The notes beneath the pieces were generated by a model. That model saw nothing but the letters and a program-made list of their open reading frames with translations, made no database searches and had not been told where the DNA came from. This document shows, in pieces, positions 1 through 9,306 of a stretch of DNA of 64,000 nt; position 1 is the first letter of the stretch; every line of letters starts with the position of its first letter. The position numbers and the translations under genes were made by a program. The DNA comes from Flaviramulus multivorans (GTDB lineage: Bacteria; Bacteroidota; Bacteroidia; Flavobacteriales; Flavobacteriaceae), in the NCBI RefSeq assembly GCF_021728415.1, contig NZ_JAKKDV010000009.1, positions 1 through 64,000 of the forward strand. The letters run 5' to 3'.

Positions 1-120
1 CAACACTGTATATAATTTATTGCTTGGTCCTAGCCTACTTACGAAAATCCTTGCGGATTTTCTATTCGGTTTTTATTTGTTAACTTAGTTGCTTAACCAC
101 ACAACAAACCATATACAATA
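1..120. repeat. Intergenic imperfect inverted-repeat element with internal hairpin
   Basis: The 17 bases at 7-23 and those at 101-117 are imperfect inverted copies (13 of 17 positions match, all differences transitions). Between them a perfect 8-bp hairpin, GAAAATCC-ttgc-GGATTTTC, lies at 43-62. No ORF of note is present. The layout resembles the short palindromic elements scattered between genes in Flavobacteriaceae, and loosely an attC-type site; this family assignment is from memory. The left edge may be cut by the window start. Confidence 0.5.
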
Positions 121-236
121 CCGATAAGCGCAACTTCCAAAAAACATAAAAATTCCACCTTAAAATAAATTATTTACAGCTTGTAAAATGGATACTCTTT
201 TTTCGTACTTTCGGTCGAATTTTTAATGAATTTAAC

Positions 237-1724
237 ATGAAAAAACTGATTTTACTCTCTTTAGGGTTGCTGTTGTATAATTTTGTTTCGGCACAAAATC
301 AAACAACATTAAAAATTATAGAAAGCGCCGAATATAATGACGAGGTTACGGCTAACGATATTCTCGCCATCCATACTACTAGCACTGGTTTTACTGGTGT
401 TGTTAGAGATAGCAAAAAAGATATTCTGTTCGATATTTTTGATGCTAATCTCAACAAAGTGTTTTCAAAAACCATAGACAGTGACAGAAAAGAAACATTT
501 GTTGGAGAGGTTTTTTATGGTGATGAAATTAAATTTTTTACGGTTTACGCTCCCGAAAAAACAGAACGCATTGTGTATTGCCACACGTTTAATTTACAAA
601 ACAAAACAGCTACTAAAGAAAAGCTTTTTGAAACCACTGTAGAAAAAAGTCAGGAGCTTTTTTCTGGAGGTAATAAGCGTCAAACTAGTTTTGCGATGTC
701 TCCAAACGGCAATTATTTTGCGGTTGCCACAGATAATATCAAGAAAAATGCAAATTCTTATACCGTAAGGGTTTTTAATGCTTCAAATTTAGAGTTGGTT
801 TTTGAAAAAGCGTATCAAGAACATGAAGAACGCTTTTTTCAGCATAACGATTTAGCTATAGATAATGATGCAACGGTTTATTCACTCGGGAAATTATATA
901 TTAAAGGGCGTTCAGAAAAAAAGAATGGAGAAGCCAATTACCAGTTTGTGTTAAACAAATTATCACAAGCAGATACGAATGCAATTACTATTGATTTGGC
1001 AGAAGAACATATTTTGTCGTTAAACATATCAATGGTATCAAATCAACTTAATTTATTAGGCTTTTATTCAGAAAAAAATGTCTTTAAAATAAAAGGTGGA
1101 TGTAATTTTATTATCGATATGGATGCTTTTGCTGTAAAGTCTAAAAAGATTTATAAGCTACCCATAGAAATCTACGAAGACTTATATGGCGAAGATAAAG
1201 CCGATAACAAAAAGGATAAAGAACTGTCTAACTTTTATGTCGATTATGTTTTAAAGGACACCAACGGCAATACCTACGTATTGGCGGAAGCCTTTTATGT
1301 AACTCAAACCTACGTATCTACTGGTTATGGTGTTACTATGGTTACAACACCTCATTATGACGATATATTAATTTTGAAGTTTGATGCTCAGGGTGAATTA
1401 AATTGGGGAAGAAGTGTATTTAAAAAATCGACCAGTCCTTCATACAATGCATTTTTAAAAGGAGACGATTTGCATGTTATTTTAAATTCTGGAAAGAACC
1501 TTCTCGAGAAAAAAGATGGACGAACTAAAGTATCTAAAGGTATATTTGAATCGTCAGCACTTTATGACTTTGTATATACTTCAAATGGCGAAGTATCGTA
1601 TAACAAAATACAAGATAATAGTGGAAATACCTACTACGTACCATTTTACGGGACTTATGAAAACGACACTTTTATAATGACGAGTGATGGTAAAAAGAAA
1701 AAACAGTTTATGATTTTAAAGTAA
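237..1724 (+). CDS. Exported hypothetical protein, possibly beta-propeller-like
   Basis: I do not recognise a named family. The 495-aa product begins with a clear signal peptide (about residues 1-19, ending VSA before Gln), so it should be exported to the periplasm or cell surface. The rest has no membrane segments and contains recurring short blocks of the type NGNYF or GNTYV spaced by beta-rich sequence (near residues 155, 345 and 460), which suggests a repeated beta-sheet or propeller fold; this is inference. It is a single-gene unit that converges on purC and ends at the hairpin at 1759-1788. The ATG start is preceded by TACTTTCG at 206-213, a near match to the Bacteroidetes -7 box. No catalytic motif is visible. 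Confidence 0.7.
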   Translation: MKKLILLSLGLLLYNFVSAQNQTTLKIIESAEYNDEVTANDILAIHTTSTGFTGVVRDSKKDILFDIFDANLNKVFSKTIDSDRKETFVGEVFYGDEIKFFTVYAPEKTERIVYCHTFNLQNKTATKEKLFETTVEKSQELFSGGNKRQTSFAMSPNGNYFAVATDNIKKNANSYTVRVFNASNLELVFEKAYQEHEERFFQHNDLAIDNDATVYSLGKLYIKGRSEKKNGEANYQFVLNKLSQADTNAITIDLAEEHILSLNISMVSNQLNLLGFYSEKNVFKIKGGCNFIIDMDAFAVKSKKIYKLPIEIYEDLYGEDKADNKKDKELSNFYVDYVLKDTNGNTYVLAEAFYVTQTYVSTGYGVTMVTTPHYDDILILKFDAQGELNWGRSVFKKSTSPSYNAFLKGDDLHVILNSGKNLLEKKDGRTKVSKGIFESSALYDFVYTSNGEVSYNKIQDNSGNTYYVPFYGTYENDTFIMTSDGKKKKQFMILK

Positions 1725-1758
1725 GATTTTTTAAATCTTTAGAACCAAGAAAAAGCAC

Positions 1759-1788
1759 AAAAAAAGACCTAATTATTAGGTCTTTTTT
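1759..1788. terminator. Bidirectional rho-independent terminator
   Basis: GACCTAA (1766-1772) pairs with TTAGGTC (1776-1782) around a 3-nt loop, with an A-run before and a T-run after. It therefore serves both the exported-protein gene on the left and the convergent purC gene. Confidence 0.85.
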
Positions 1789-1833
1789 AGTTTATATATG
1801 TATGTAAATTAGAAATCGCTCTAACTATACTAT

Positions 1834-2781
1834 TTACTTTAAATACTTTAAAACATTCGCTTCAATACGTTTTTGAATATTACTAACATCTGCTTTAATA
1901 AAGGTTTCGCCAGTAATGTTTTCGTATAATTCTATATAGCGTTCGCTAACGGTTTCAATGTAATCGTCACTCATAAAAGGTACCGTTTGTCCTTCTAAGC
2001 CTTGAAAATTATTAGCTATTAACCATTGGCGTACAAACTCCTTACTTAACTGTTTTTGTGGTTCACCCTTCTCTTGACGTTCTTGATACCCGTCAGCATA
2101 AAAATATCGTGAAGAATCTGGAGTGTGTATTTCGTCTATCAAAACAATTTTTCCGTCTTTTGTTTTCCCAAATTCGTATTTAGTGTCTACTAAAATAAGT
2201 CCTCTAATAGCCGCAATTTCTGAACCTCGTTGGAATAACTTTCGTGTGTAATCTTCAAGCACTGCATAATCTACTTCACTTACAATACCACGCTTTAAAA
2301 TGTCTTCGCGAGAGATATCTTCATCGTGATTTCCCATCTCCGCTTTGGTTGCTGGAGTAATAATTGGTGTTGGAAATGCATCATTCTCTTTCATACCTTC
2401 TGGCATAGGCACACCACAAAGTATACGTTTACCTGCTTTATACTCACGCGCAGCATGACCACTCATATATCCACGAATAACCATCTCAACTTTAAAGGGT
2501 TCGCACAAATACCCTACAGCTACATTAGGGTCTGGAGTTGCAGTTAGCCAATTAGGAACCAAATCTTCAGTAGCTGCCATCATTTTAGTAGCAATCTGGT
2601 TTAGTATTTGCCCTTTATAAGGAATGCCTTTGGGCATCACCACATCAAAAGCTGATAACCTATCGGTAGCAATCATAACTAATTGCTCGTTATTTATATT
2701 ATAAACTTCTCTTACTTTCCCTTTATAAACACTTACTTGTCCCGGAAAATTAAAATTGGTATCTATTATGGTGTTACTCAT
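1834..2781 (-). CDS. purC: Phosphoribosylaminoimidazole-succinocarboxamide synthase
   Basis: SAICAR synthase catalyses the ATP-dependent condensation of CAIR with aspartate in de novo purine synthesis, in the cytoplasm. The 315-aa product has the family's N-terminal nucleotide-binding signature YKGKVREVY (near residue 19), [11 protein letters not shown] (near 41), DTKYEFG (near 200) and the [12 protein letters not shown] active-site segment (near 215). The length suits the longer bacterial/plant form of about 300 aa rather than the 240-aa enterobacterial one. Its ATG begins at the base next to the stop of phoH, so the two are almost certainly cotranscribed. The convergent terminator at 1759-1788 ends the unit. 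Confidence 0.95.
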   Translation of the reverse strand: MSNTIIDTNFNFPGQVSVYKGKVREVYNINNEQLVMIATDRLSAFDVVMPKGIPYKGQILNQIATKMMAATEDLVPNWLTATPDPNVAVGYLCEPFKVEMVIRGYMSGHAAREYKAGKRILCGVPMPEGMKENDAFPTPIITPATKAEMGNHDEDISREDILKRGIVSEVDYAVLEDYTRKLFQRGSEIAAIRGLILVDTKYEFGKTKDGKIVLIDEIHTPDSSRYFYADGYQERQEKGEPQKQLSKEFVRQWLIANNFQGLEGQTVPFMSDDYIETVSERYIELYENITGETFIKADVSNIQKRIEANVLKYLK

Positions 2782-3735
2782 TTACTCTCTGTTTTCAATG
2801 CTTTTATAAGCTTCAATAACCTTTTTAACTAATTTGTGGCGTATTACATCTTTATCATCTAGAAATATCATACCTACACCGTCAACATTCTTTAAAATTA
2901 GTAATGCCTCTTTTAAACCCGAAATGGTTCTGCGTGGTAAATCTATTTGCCCAGGATCACCTGTTAGTAAAAACTTCGCATTTTTTCCCATACGGGTTAA
3001 AAACATCTTCATCTGCGCATGGGTCGTGTTTTGGCCTTCATCTAAAATCACAAAAGCATTATCTAAGGTACGTCCACGCATAAAGGCTAAGGGTGCAATT
3101 TGAATCGTTCCGTTTTCTATGTAATGCGCTAGTTTTTCAGCTGCTATCATATCACGTAATGCATCATACAATGGCTGCATATATGGGTCTAACTTTTCTT
3201 TTAAATCCCCTGGTAAAAACCCTAAGTTCTCCCCTGCTTCTACCGCTGGACGCGTTAAAATAATACGCTTAACCTCTTTATTTTTTAAGGCTTGAACCGC
3301 TAGAGCAACTCCCGTATAGGTTTTACCTGTACCAGCTGGTCCAATAGCAAAAACCATATCGTTTTTACGCATACTCTCCACCAACTTGCGTTGGTTTGCT
3401 GTTTGTGCTCTAATTAATTTACCACCAACACCATGTACTATAACCTCGCCACTTTGTTTCGAGGTTGTATAGTCGTCACTACTTTGACTTGTTAAAACAC
3501 GTTCAATAACATTTTCATCCAGTTTATTGTATTTAGCAAAATGTGCTAAAAGCATGGTAATACGGCGATCAAACTCCTCTAGGAGGTCTTCATCTCCAAA
3601 GGCTTTTAATTTATTTCCACGAGCTACAATTTTAAGTTTTGGGAAGTATTGTTTAAGAAGTTCAATATTGGCGTTTTGGGCTCCAAAAAACTCTTTCGGA
3701 GTAATTTCTTCAAGTTCGATACTAATTTCGTTCAA
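2782..3735 (-). CDS. phoH: PhoH family ATPase
   Basis: A cytoplasmic P-loop ATPase of the PhoH/YbeZ family, generally linked to RNA metabolism and ribosome-associated functions. The 317-aa protein has Walker A GPAGTGKT (near residue 132), the RPAVEAGENLGFLPGD segment typical of the family, Walker B FVILDEGQN (near 228) and the sensor stretch LLTGDPGQIDLP (near 257). An N-terminal region of about 110 residues carries the KH-like domain usual for PhoH-like proteins. It is the first gene of a two-gene unit with purC. It is divergent from the SAM hydrolase across a 175-bp gap with inverted repeats. Confidence 0.93.
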   Translation of the reverse strand: MNEISIELEEITPKEFFGAQNANIELLKQYFPKLKIVARGNKLKAFGDEDLLEEFDRRITMLLAHFAKYNKLDENVIERVLTSQSSDDYTTSKQSGEVIVHGVGGKLIRAQTANQRKLVESMRKNDMVFAIGPAGTGKTYTGVALAVQALKNKEVKRIILTRPAVEAGENLGFLPGDLKEKLDPYMQPLYDALRDMIAAEKLAHYIENGTIQIAPLAFMRGRTLDNAFVILDEGQNTTHAQMKMFLTRMGKNAKFLLTGDPGQIDLPRRTISGLKEALLILKNVDGVGMIFLDDKDVIRHKLVKKVIEAYKSIENRE

Positions 3736-3787
3736 AGGCGTAAATTTAATTTATGTTTACATTGATATTTTAAAAAATACTGTTGAT

Positions 3788-3840
3788 AACACTACATATT
3801 TTTCATGGAAAACATAAAAATGAAAACGAAAATTTTATGT
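3788..3840. promoter_or_regulatory. Inverted repeats in the divergent phoH / SAM hydrolase gap
   Basis: ACATAAAA at 3812-3819 and TTTTATGT at 3833-3840 are perfect inverted copies 13 bp apart. Immediately before them is a second near-palindrome centred on TTTTC-ATG-GAAAA (about 3800-3812). No ORF fits here. The position between divergent genes suggests an operator, but no regulator is identified. Confidence 0.35.
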
Positions 3841-3910
3841 AGGTTTGTTAAAACTCAAAAATACCAAATTTGGGTGACCTAGCGTTAAAAACATATCAAC
3901 AATTTTGCCA

Positions 3911-4804
3911 ATGGCGATAATAACATTAACAACAGATTTTGGAGAAAAAGATCACTTTGCTGGCGCAACAAAGGGCGCTATCTATAGTGAGCTTCCCAAT
4001 GTTAAAATTGTTGATATCTCGCATTCTGTTTCGCCGTTTAATATTCCTGAGGCTGCCTATATTATTCAAAATGCATACCCGAGTTTCCCTAAAGGAACGA
4101 TTCATATCATTGGTATTGATTCCGAAATAAATCCTGAGAATAAACATATTGCCATTAAGTTGGATGGACACTATTTTATTTGTGCCAACAATGGTATTAT
4201 GAGCATGATATGTTCTGAAATTGCACCCGAAAAGATAGTTGAAATTAACATACACGATAAAATACAAACCAGTTTTCCTGTTCTAGATGTATTTGTAAAA
4301 GTGGCGTGCCATATTGCGCGTGGTGGAACTTTAGACGTTATAGGTAAAACGATTTCTGAAATTAAACCCATTAAGAACATCGTGCCTTATGTAAATGATG
4401 ATAAAACTCAAATAATAGGCAGTGTTATTTACATAGATAATTATGGTAATGTGGTAACTAACATAAAACGAAGCTTTTTTGAAACCATTCAAAAAGGGAG
4501 AGATTTTGAAATTTCAGCACGCAACTATACCTTTAAAAAAATATACCAAAAGTACAGTGATATTGTTAATTTTGAAATTCCTGAAAATAAAAGACATGAT
4601 GAAGGTAGACGACTCGTGGTTTTTAATTCTGGCAATTTTTTAGAAATTGCAGTTTATAAAAGTAATAGTGAAACCGTTGGAAGTGCGTCAACTCTTTTAG
4701 GGTTAGGTTTGATGGATGCTATAAGTGTGCATTTTATTTCAACACCTATCATTCCAAAAGGTATAGAGGTACCTGAAGATGTTTCAAAAGCAAATGATTA
4801 TTAA
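3911..4804 (+). CDS. S-adenosyl-L-methionine hydrolase (adenosine-forming), DUF62 family
   Basis: Members of this family (formerly called SAM-dependent chlorinase/fluorinase-like or DUF62) hydrolyse SAM to adenosine and methionine using an activated water. The product has the N-terminal TLTTDFG segment, DISHSVSPFNIPEAAYI, the YIDNYGNVVTNI segment near residue 175 and a C-terminal beta-barrel domain with FNSGNFLEIAV. An in-frame TTG at 3905 would add two residues; the ATG at 3911 is preferred, giving 297 aa. A small monooxygenase-like gene follows after 5 bp, so the pair is probably cotranscribed. Confidence 0.88.
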   Translation: MAIITLTTDFGEKDHFAGATKGAIYSELPNVKIVDISHSVSPFNIPEAAYIIQNAYPSFPKGTIHIIGIDSEINPENKHIAIKLDGHYFICANNGIMSMICSEIAPEKIVEINIHDKIQTSFPVLDVFVKVACHIARGGTLDVIGKTISEIKPIKNIVPYVNDDKTQIIGSVIYIDNYGNVVTNIKRSFFETIQKGRDFEISARNYTFKKIYQKYSDIVNFEIPENKRHDEGRRLVVFNSGNFLEIAVYKSNSETVGSASTLLGLGLMDAISVHFISTPIIPKGIEVPEDVSKANDY

Positions 4805-4809
4805 AAAAT

Positions 4810-5106
4810 ATGCTGATTAGAATAGTAAAAATGGGATTTTACAAACAAAATATTGAAAGCTTTCTTTCAAATTTTAATGAATCCAAACAACAAATAAGAA
4901 ATTTTGAAGGTTGTCAATTATTGGAACTGTATAGAGATAAAAACGACCCAACTGTATTTTTTACTTACAGCCATTGGGATAATGAAGAGCATTTAGAGCT
5001 TTATAGAAAATCGAAACTATTTTATAATGTCTGGTCTAAAACAAAACCGCTTTTTAGCAAACCAGCTAAAGCATGGAGCGTTGAAAGACTTGAGAAGCTT
5101 GAATAA
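4810..5106 (+). CDS. Putative quinol monooxygenase (ABM-fold)
   Basis: A 98-aa protein of the antibiotic-biosynthesis-monooxygenase (dimeric alpha-beta barrel) type. The signature is seen in the central FEGCQLLELYRDKNDPT and FFTYSHWDNEEHLELYRKS stretches, where the strand and helix pattern of ABM domains is clear. Such proteins act without cofactor on quinols or haem-like compounds, but the substrate here cannot be told. It starts 5 bp after the SAM hydrolase stop and lies 57 bp before gldF, so it may be the last gene of the first unit. Confidence 0.75.
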   Translation: MLIRIVKMGFYKQNIESFLSNFNESKQQIRNFEGCQLLELYRDKNDPTVFFTYSHWDNEEHLELYRKSKLFYNVWSKTKPLFSKPAKAWSVERLEKLE

Positions 5107-5163
5107 TAAAAATTCATTTAGAGTAAACCGAATAAAAAACTTATTTAACTTTTAATTAAATTA

Positions 5164-5883
5164 ATGCTAGCAATTTTAAAAAAAGAAATCAATTCATTTT
5201 TTGCGTCTCCAATAGGCTATTTAGTCATTGCTATTTTTTTAGTTTTAAATGGATTGTTTTTATGGCTTTTTAAAGGTGAGTTTAATGTTTTAGATTTCGG
5301 GTTTGCAGATTTATCGTCATTCTTTTTATTAGCCCCTTGGATTTTAATATTTCTTATTCCAGCAGTAACGATGCGGAGTTTTTCAGATGAAAAAAAACAA
5401 GGTACTTTAGAGCTATTGCTTACAAAGCCTATTTCGCATATAAATATTGTACTTGGAAAGTATTTTGGGGCTTTCATTTTAATTTTGATTGCATTATTAC
5501 CTACTTTAATTTACGTGTATACCGTTTACCAATTAGGAAACCCTATTGGTAATTTAGATATGGGAAGTACTCTCGGGTCCTATTTTGGATTGTTATTTTT
5601 AATTGCGGCTTATACAGCTATTGGTGTTTTTGCATCTACATTATCTGATAATCAAATTGTTGCTTTTATATCTGCTGTTTTTATTTGTTTGTTGTTTTAC
5701 ATTGGTTTTGAGGGAGTTGCAGACTTTACTTCAAGTGATTTTATAAATCAATTAGGAATGAGTACACATTTTAAAAGTATGAGTCGTGGTGTTCTTGATA
5801 CAAGAGATATTATATACTTTATAAGCATTACTGTTTTCTTTTTAATACTAACGAAACTAAATATTAACAAAGAAAAAAGATGA
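5164..5883 (+). CDS. gldF: Gliding-motility ABC transporter permease GldF
   Basis: GldF is the inner-membrane permease of the GldAFG ABC system required for gliding in several Flavobacteria. The 239-aa protein has six hydrophobic segments and ABC-2 permease features: the N-terminal LKKEINSFFASPIGYLVIAIF and the cytoplasmic FSDEKKQGTLELLLTKPIS loop (near residue 75) that contacts the ATPase. Its stop overlaps the start of the next ORF by 4 bp (ATGA), so translation is probably coupled. The ATPase gene gldA is not in this window, as is usual for the family. Confidence 0.92.
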   Translation: MLAILKKEINSFFASPIGYLVIAIFLVLNGLFLWLFKGEFNVLDFGFADLSSFFLLAPWILIFLIPAVTMRSFSDEKKQGTLELLLTKPISHINIVLGKYFGAFILILIALLPTLIYVYTVYQLGNPIGNLDMGSTLGSYFGLLFLIAAYTAIGVFASTLSDNQIVAFISAVFICLLFYIGFEGVADFTSSDFINQLGMSTHFKSMSRGVLDTRDIIYFISITVFFLILTKLNINKEKR

Positions 5884-6365
5884 TTTATACACCCTTATTT
5901 ATTGTTTTTTTAGTTGCACTATTTATATTGGTTTGGCTGTTTACAAATACCATCGATAAACGTAAATGGTTAAGTTTTTTAATAAGTTTGGTGTTAACAC
6001 CTATTGTTTATTTTTACGTGTTCTACCCCTTATTAAATATATTTAGTAGTTATCATCACCAGAAATATTTTGATGCTGAAGCTTGGACAGAAAAGCCCGC
6101 TTTACGTTACGAAATGAGTGGTAACATTATTAGGGATAGTGTGTTTTTTGGAAAAACTAAAAGCGATGTAGAACGTGTATTAGGAAAACCTGAATGGTTT
6201 GGATGGGATGATAGCATTAAAGCGAATTCGCCTGAAAAATGGAATTACAATTTAGGTTTTAAACCAGGTGCGCTAAATAACATGCAGGAGTGTTTAGAAC
6301 TCGTTTTTATAGACAATAAAGTACAATCAACAAATCAATATCAATTAGAGCAGACTTTTGAATAA
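5880..6365 (+). CDS. Membrane-anchored protein with BamE/SmpA-like C-terminus, between gldF and gldG
   Basis: No named family recognised. The 161-aa product has two hydrophobic segments (about residues 3-21 and 32-54), then a soluble domain. That domain contains VFFGKTKSDVERVLGKPEW and ends in a strand with LVFIDNKV, the pattern of BamE/SmpA-like or PepSY-like small domains that measure distance between a helix pair and a sheet. It overlaps gldF by 4 bp and gldG by 8 bp, so it is a true member of this operon. It is an extra gene between two genes that I recall as adjacent in reference gliding bacteria. A role with the GldFG complex is inferred from position only. Confidence 0.7.
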   Translation: MIYTPLFIVFLVALFILVWLFTNTIDKRKWLSFLISLVLTPIVYFYVFYPLLNIFSSYHHQKYFDAEAWTEKPALRYEMSGNIIRDSVFFGKTKSDVERVLGKPEWFGWDDSIKANSPEKWNYNLGFKPGALNNMQECLELVFIDNKVQSTNQYQLEQTFE

Positions 6366-8025
6366 GACACTAAAACACATATTAATTCTTATCGTAGCTA
6401 TCATTGCTATAAATGTTATTAGTAGTAAGGTTTATAAGCGATTTGATTTAACTTCAGATAAACGTTACACCTTAAGTGAATCGGCTATAGATATTATCAA
6501 GGATATTGAGTCACCAATTGTGATTGATATATTTTTAGAAGGCGAAGACTTTCCTTCGGAATTTAGACGACTGCAAAATGAAGCTAAACAATTACTCGAA
6601 GAGTTTTCATCTAAGAATGGCAATATCATTTTTAACTTTATTAACCCGCTAGAAGATGATGCTACGCGTGAACAGAATATTAGGCAGTTAACACAACGTG
6701 GATTAACACCTATGCAATTGAGTGTTCAGGAAAACGGGAAGTCTTCCCAAGCTATTATTTTTCCATGGGCTTTGGCCAGCTATAACGATCAAACGGTGAT
6801 TATTCCGCTAGTAAAAAATAAAATAGGTGCTTCTCAACAAGATTTAGTTAGCAACTCCGTACAACATCTTGAATACGCTTTTGCAGACGGATTTAGCAAA
6901 CTAACTCAGCCCAAAAAGCGTAAAATCGCTATTTTAAAAGGGAACAAACAATTAGAAGATAAATACATTGCTGACTTTGTAAAGAAAATTGGAGAGTACT
7001 ATTTTATTGCCCCATTTACTTTAGATAGTGTGTCCTCTAACCCACAAAAAACATTAAATGATTTAAATAATTTCGATTTAATTATATCGGCGAAACCAAC
7101 AGAGCCTTTTACCGAAGAAGAAAAATTAGTTTTGGATCAGTACACAATGAACGGCGGTAAAAGTTTATGGCTTGTTGATGCTGTCGCTATTGAAAAAGAT
7201 AGCTTATACAACGATACAGGGTCAAACTTCGCTATTACGAGAGACCTAAATTTAACGGATTTCTTCTTTAAATATGGTGCGCGCATAAATCCAGTTATAA
7301 TAAGTACCCTATACTCTGCTCCTATTACTTTGGCCATGGGAAGTGGTAGCGATTCGCAATTTCAGAACTTAAGATGGCCTTATTCTCCATTAGCATCTAC
7401 AGGAAATAATCATCCCATTACTAACAATCTGAATTTAGTACGTTTTGATTTTGCAAATCAAATTGACACCCTTAAAAACGACATTAAAAAAACGATTCTT
7501 TTAGAAACTGCTCCTTTAACAAAATTAGAAGGCACTCCGCGAGAAATCAGTTTAAGTTTAGTGACACAGGAACAAGACCCTTCAATCTTCAATAAAGGCA
7601 ATCAAACGCTTGCTGTGTTGCTTGAAGGTGAATTTAATTCAGTTTACAGTAATCGTATAAAACCTTTTAAACTATCTGAAGAAAAAAACATAAGTCCTTC
7701 TACAAAAATGATAATCATTGCGGATGGTGACATTATAAAAAACGATGTTATTAGAAACACTCCACAAGAATTGGGATTTGATAGATGGACAGGACAAACT
7801 TATGGAAACAAAGAATTTTTATTGAATACCGTTAATTACTTGCTAGACGATAATGGACTTATAAACATTCGTACAAAAGAAATAACGGTGGCGTTTTTAA
7901 ATCAACAAAAAATAGCATCGGAAAAAATCAAGTGGCAGCTGATAAACATTGTGCTGCCATTAGTATTATTAGGTCTATTTGGGTTTGTGTTTAATTACTT
8001 CAGAAAGAAAAAATACGCCTCCTAA
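6358..8025 (+). CDS. gldG: Gliding-motility-associated ABC transporter substrate-binding protein GldG
   Basis: GldG is the auxiliary, large periplasmic-domain component paired with GldF. The 555-aa protein has an N-terminal membrane anchor (about residues 6-24), a long periplasmic region with LTSDKRYTLSESAIDII and the GldG/ABC-aux domain, and a C-terminal membrane segment (about 528-546) followed by a basic tail. The start must be the TTG at 6358, overlapping the previous stop: the next in-frame ATG lies more than 100 codons downstream and would remove the membrane anchor. Coupled translation from the upstream ORF would compensate for the weak start codon. Confidence 0.92.
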   Translation: MNKTLKHILILIVAIIAINVISSKVYKRFDLTSDKRYTLSESAIDIIKDIESPIVIDIFLEGEDFPSEFRRLQNEAKQLLEEFSSKNGNIIFNFINPLEDDATREQNIRQLTQRGLTPMQLSVQENGKSSQAIIFPWALASYNDQTVIIPLVKNKIGASQQDLVSNSVQHLEYAFADGFSKLTQPKKRKIAILKGNKQLEDKYIADFVKKIGEYYFIAPFTLDSVSSNPQKTLNDLNNFDLIISAKPTEPFTEEEKLVLDQYTMNGGKSLWLVDAVAIEKDSLYNDTGSNFAITRDLNLTDFFFKYGARINPVIISTLYSAPITLAMGSGSDSQFQNLRWPYSPLASTGNNHPITNNLNLVRFDFANQIDTLKNDIKKTILLETAPLTKLEGTPREISLSLVTQEQDPSIFNKGNQTLAVLLEGEFNSVYSNRIKPFKLSEEKNISPSTKMIIIADGDIIKNDVIRNTPQELGFDRWTGQTYGNKEFLLNTVNYLLDDNGLINIRTKEITVAFLNQQKIASEKIKWQLINIVLPLVLLGLFGFVFNYFRKKKYAS

Positions 8026-8109
8026 ATGTTAATAAGTTTGTTTCGAAATATAGACTGATTGGAATATATTTGTAGGTAGCATAATTACAATTAAAACTAA
8101 GCTAAACGC

Positions 8110-9228
8110 ATGAAATTTATAGTATCAAGTACATATTTATTAAAACAATTACAAGTATTAGGTGGTGTTATTAACAACTCCAACACCTTACCTATTTTAG
8201 ATAATTTCCTTTTTGAATTAGACAAAACAAAATTAACTGTATCAGCAAGTGATTTAGAGACCACTATGGCATCATCCTTAGACGTTGAAAGTGACAGTAA
8301 AGGAAGTGTAGCTATACCAGCGCGTTTGTTATTAGATACTTTAAAAACCTTTCCAGAGCAACCCCTAACTTTTGTAGTTGAGGATAATAATACCGTTGAA
8401 ATTAGCTCAAATCATGGTAAATATGCGTTGGCTTATGCTAATGGAGCTGAATTCCCTAAAGCTGTTGCACTTGAAGATCCAAGCAAAACGGTGGTAACAG
8501 GTGATGTTTTGGCTACGGCTATTAGCAAAACTATATTTGCTGCTGGAAATGATGACTTACGTCCTGTGATGAGTGGTGTATTTTTTCAGTTTTCAACTCA
8601 AGGCTTAACTTTTGTTGCTACCGATGCTCATAAATTGGTAAAATACACACGTGAAGATATTAGTGCTAATCAAGCTGCAGAATTTATTATGCCCAAAAAA
8701 CCATTAAATCTTCTAAAAGGGATTTTGGCTGCTAGCGAAGATGATGTGATTATTGAATACAACGAATCTAATGCTAAATTCACCTTTGAAAATTCAGAGT
8801 TAATTTGTCGATTAATTGATGGAAAGTATCCAAATTATGAAGCAGTTATTCCGAAAGAGAATCCAAATAAATTAGTTATAGACAGGAATCAATTTTTAAA
8901 TTCAGTACGTCGTGTGAGTATTTTTTCTAATAAAACAACACACCAAATTCGTTTAAAAATTGCAGGAGCAGAACTTAATATCTCTGCTGAAGATATTGAT
9001 TATAGCAATAAAGCTGAAGAGCGTTTAACATGCGATTATCAAGGTGATGACATCCAAATTGGATTTAATTCTCGTTTTTTAACTGAAATGTTGAATAATT
9101 TAAGTTCTGATGAAGTTCAATTAGAAATGAGTATGCCCAATCGAGCAGGTATTTTAACACCTATTGACGGTTTAGATGAAGGTGAACAAATTACTATGTT
9201 GGTTATGCCAGTGATGCTTAACAACTAA
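8110..9228 (+). CDS. dnaN: DNA polymerase III sliding clamp (beta subunit)
   Basis: The ring-shaped clamp that tethers DNA polymerase III to DNA. At 372 aa it has the standard three-domain clamp length. It shows the N-terminal MKFIVSSTYLLKQLQ, the NTLPILDNFLFEL segment, LRPVMSGVFFQF (near residue 153), ATDAHKLV (near 172) and the C-terminal MLVMPVMLNN, equivalent to the conserved clamp end that lines the peptide-binding pocket. It is transcribed alone, with a TATATTTG -7 box at 8065-8072 and a strong hairpin after the stop. dnaN here is not next to dnaA or recF. Confidence 0.97.
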   Translation: MKFIVSSTYLLKQLQVLGGVINNSNTLPILDNFLFELDKTKLTVSASDLETTMASSLDVESDSKGSVAIPARLLLDTLKTFPEQPLTFVVEDNNTVEISSNHGKYALAYANGAEFPKAVALEDPSKTVVTGDVLATAISKTIFAAGNDDLRPVMSGVFFQFSTQGLTFVATDAHKLVKYTREDISANQAAEFIMPKKPLNLLKGILAASEDDVIIEYNESNAKFTFENSELICRLIDGKYPNYEAVIPKENPNKLVIDRNQFLNSVRRVSIFSNKTTHQIRLKIAGAELNISAEDIDYSNKAEERLTCDYQGDDIQIGFNSRFLTEMLNNLSSDEVQLEMSMPNRAGILTPIDGLDEGEQITMLVMPVMLNN

Positions 9229-9254
9229 AAATATTAATAAAAATAGTTCTATAA

Positions 9255-9290
9255 TAAAAGTCGATAACCCCAAGTTATTGACTTTTATAC
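9255..9290 (+). terminator. Terminator-like hairpin after dnaN
   Basis: A 13-bp stem (9256-9268 with 9274-9286, one G-T pair) around a 5-nt loop, followed by a short T-rich stretch. Confidence 0.75.
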
Positions 9291-9306
9291 TTTTTAACCG
9301 TAAATC

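Noticed and set aside
2326-2547. Plus-strand ORF inside purC
   Set aside because: Antisense shadow of a well-supported gene.
3905-3910. TTG start for the SAM hydrolase
   Set aside because: An ATG two codons later gives a standard start and no feature needs the extra residues.
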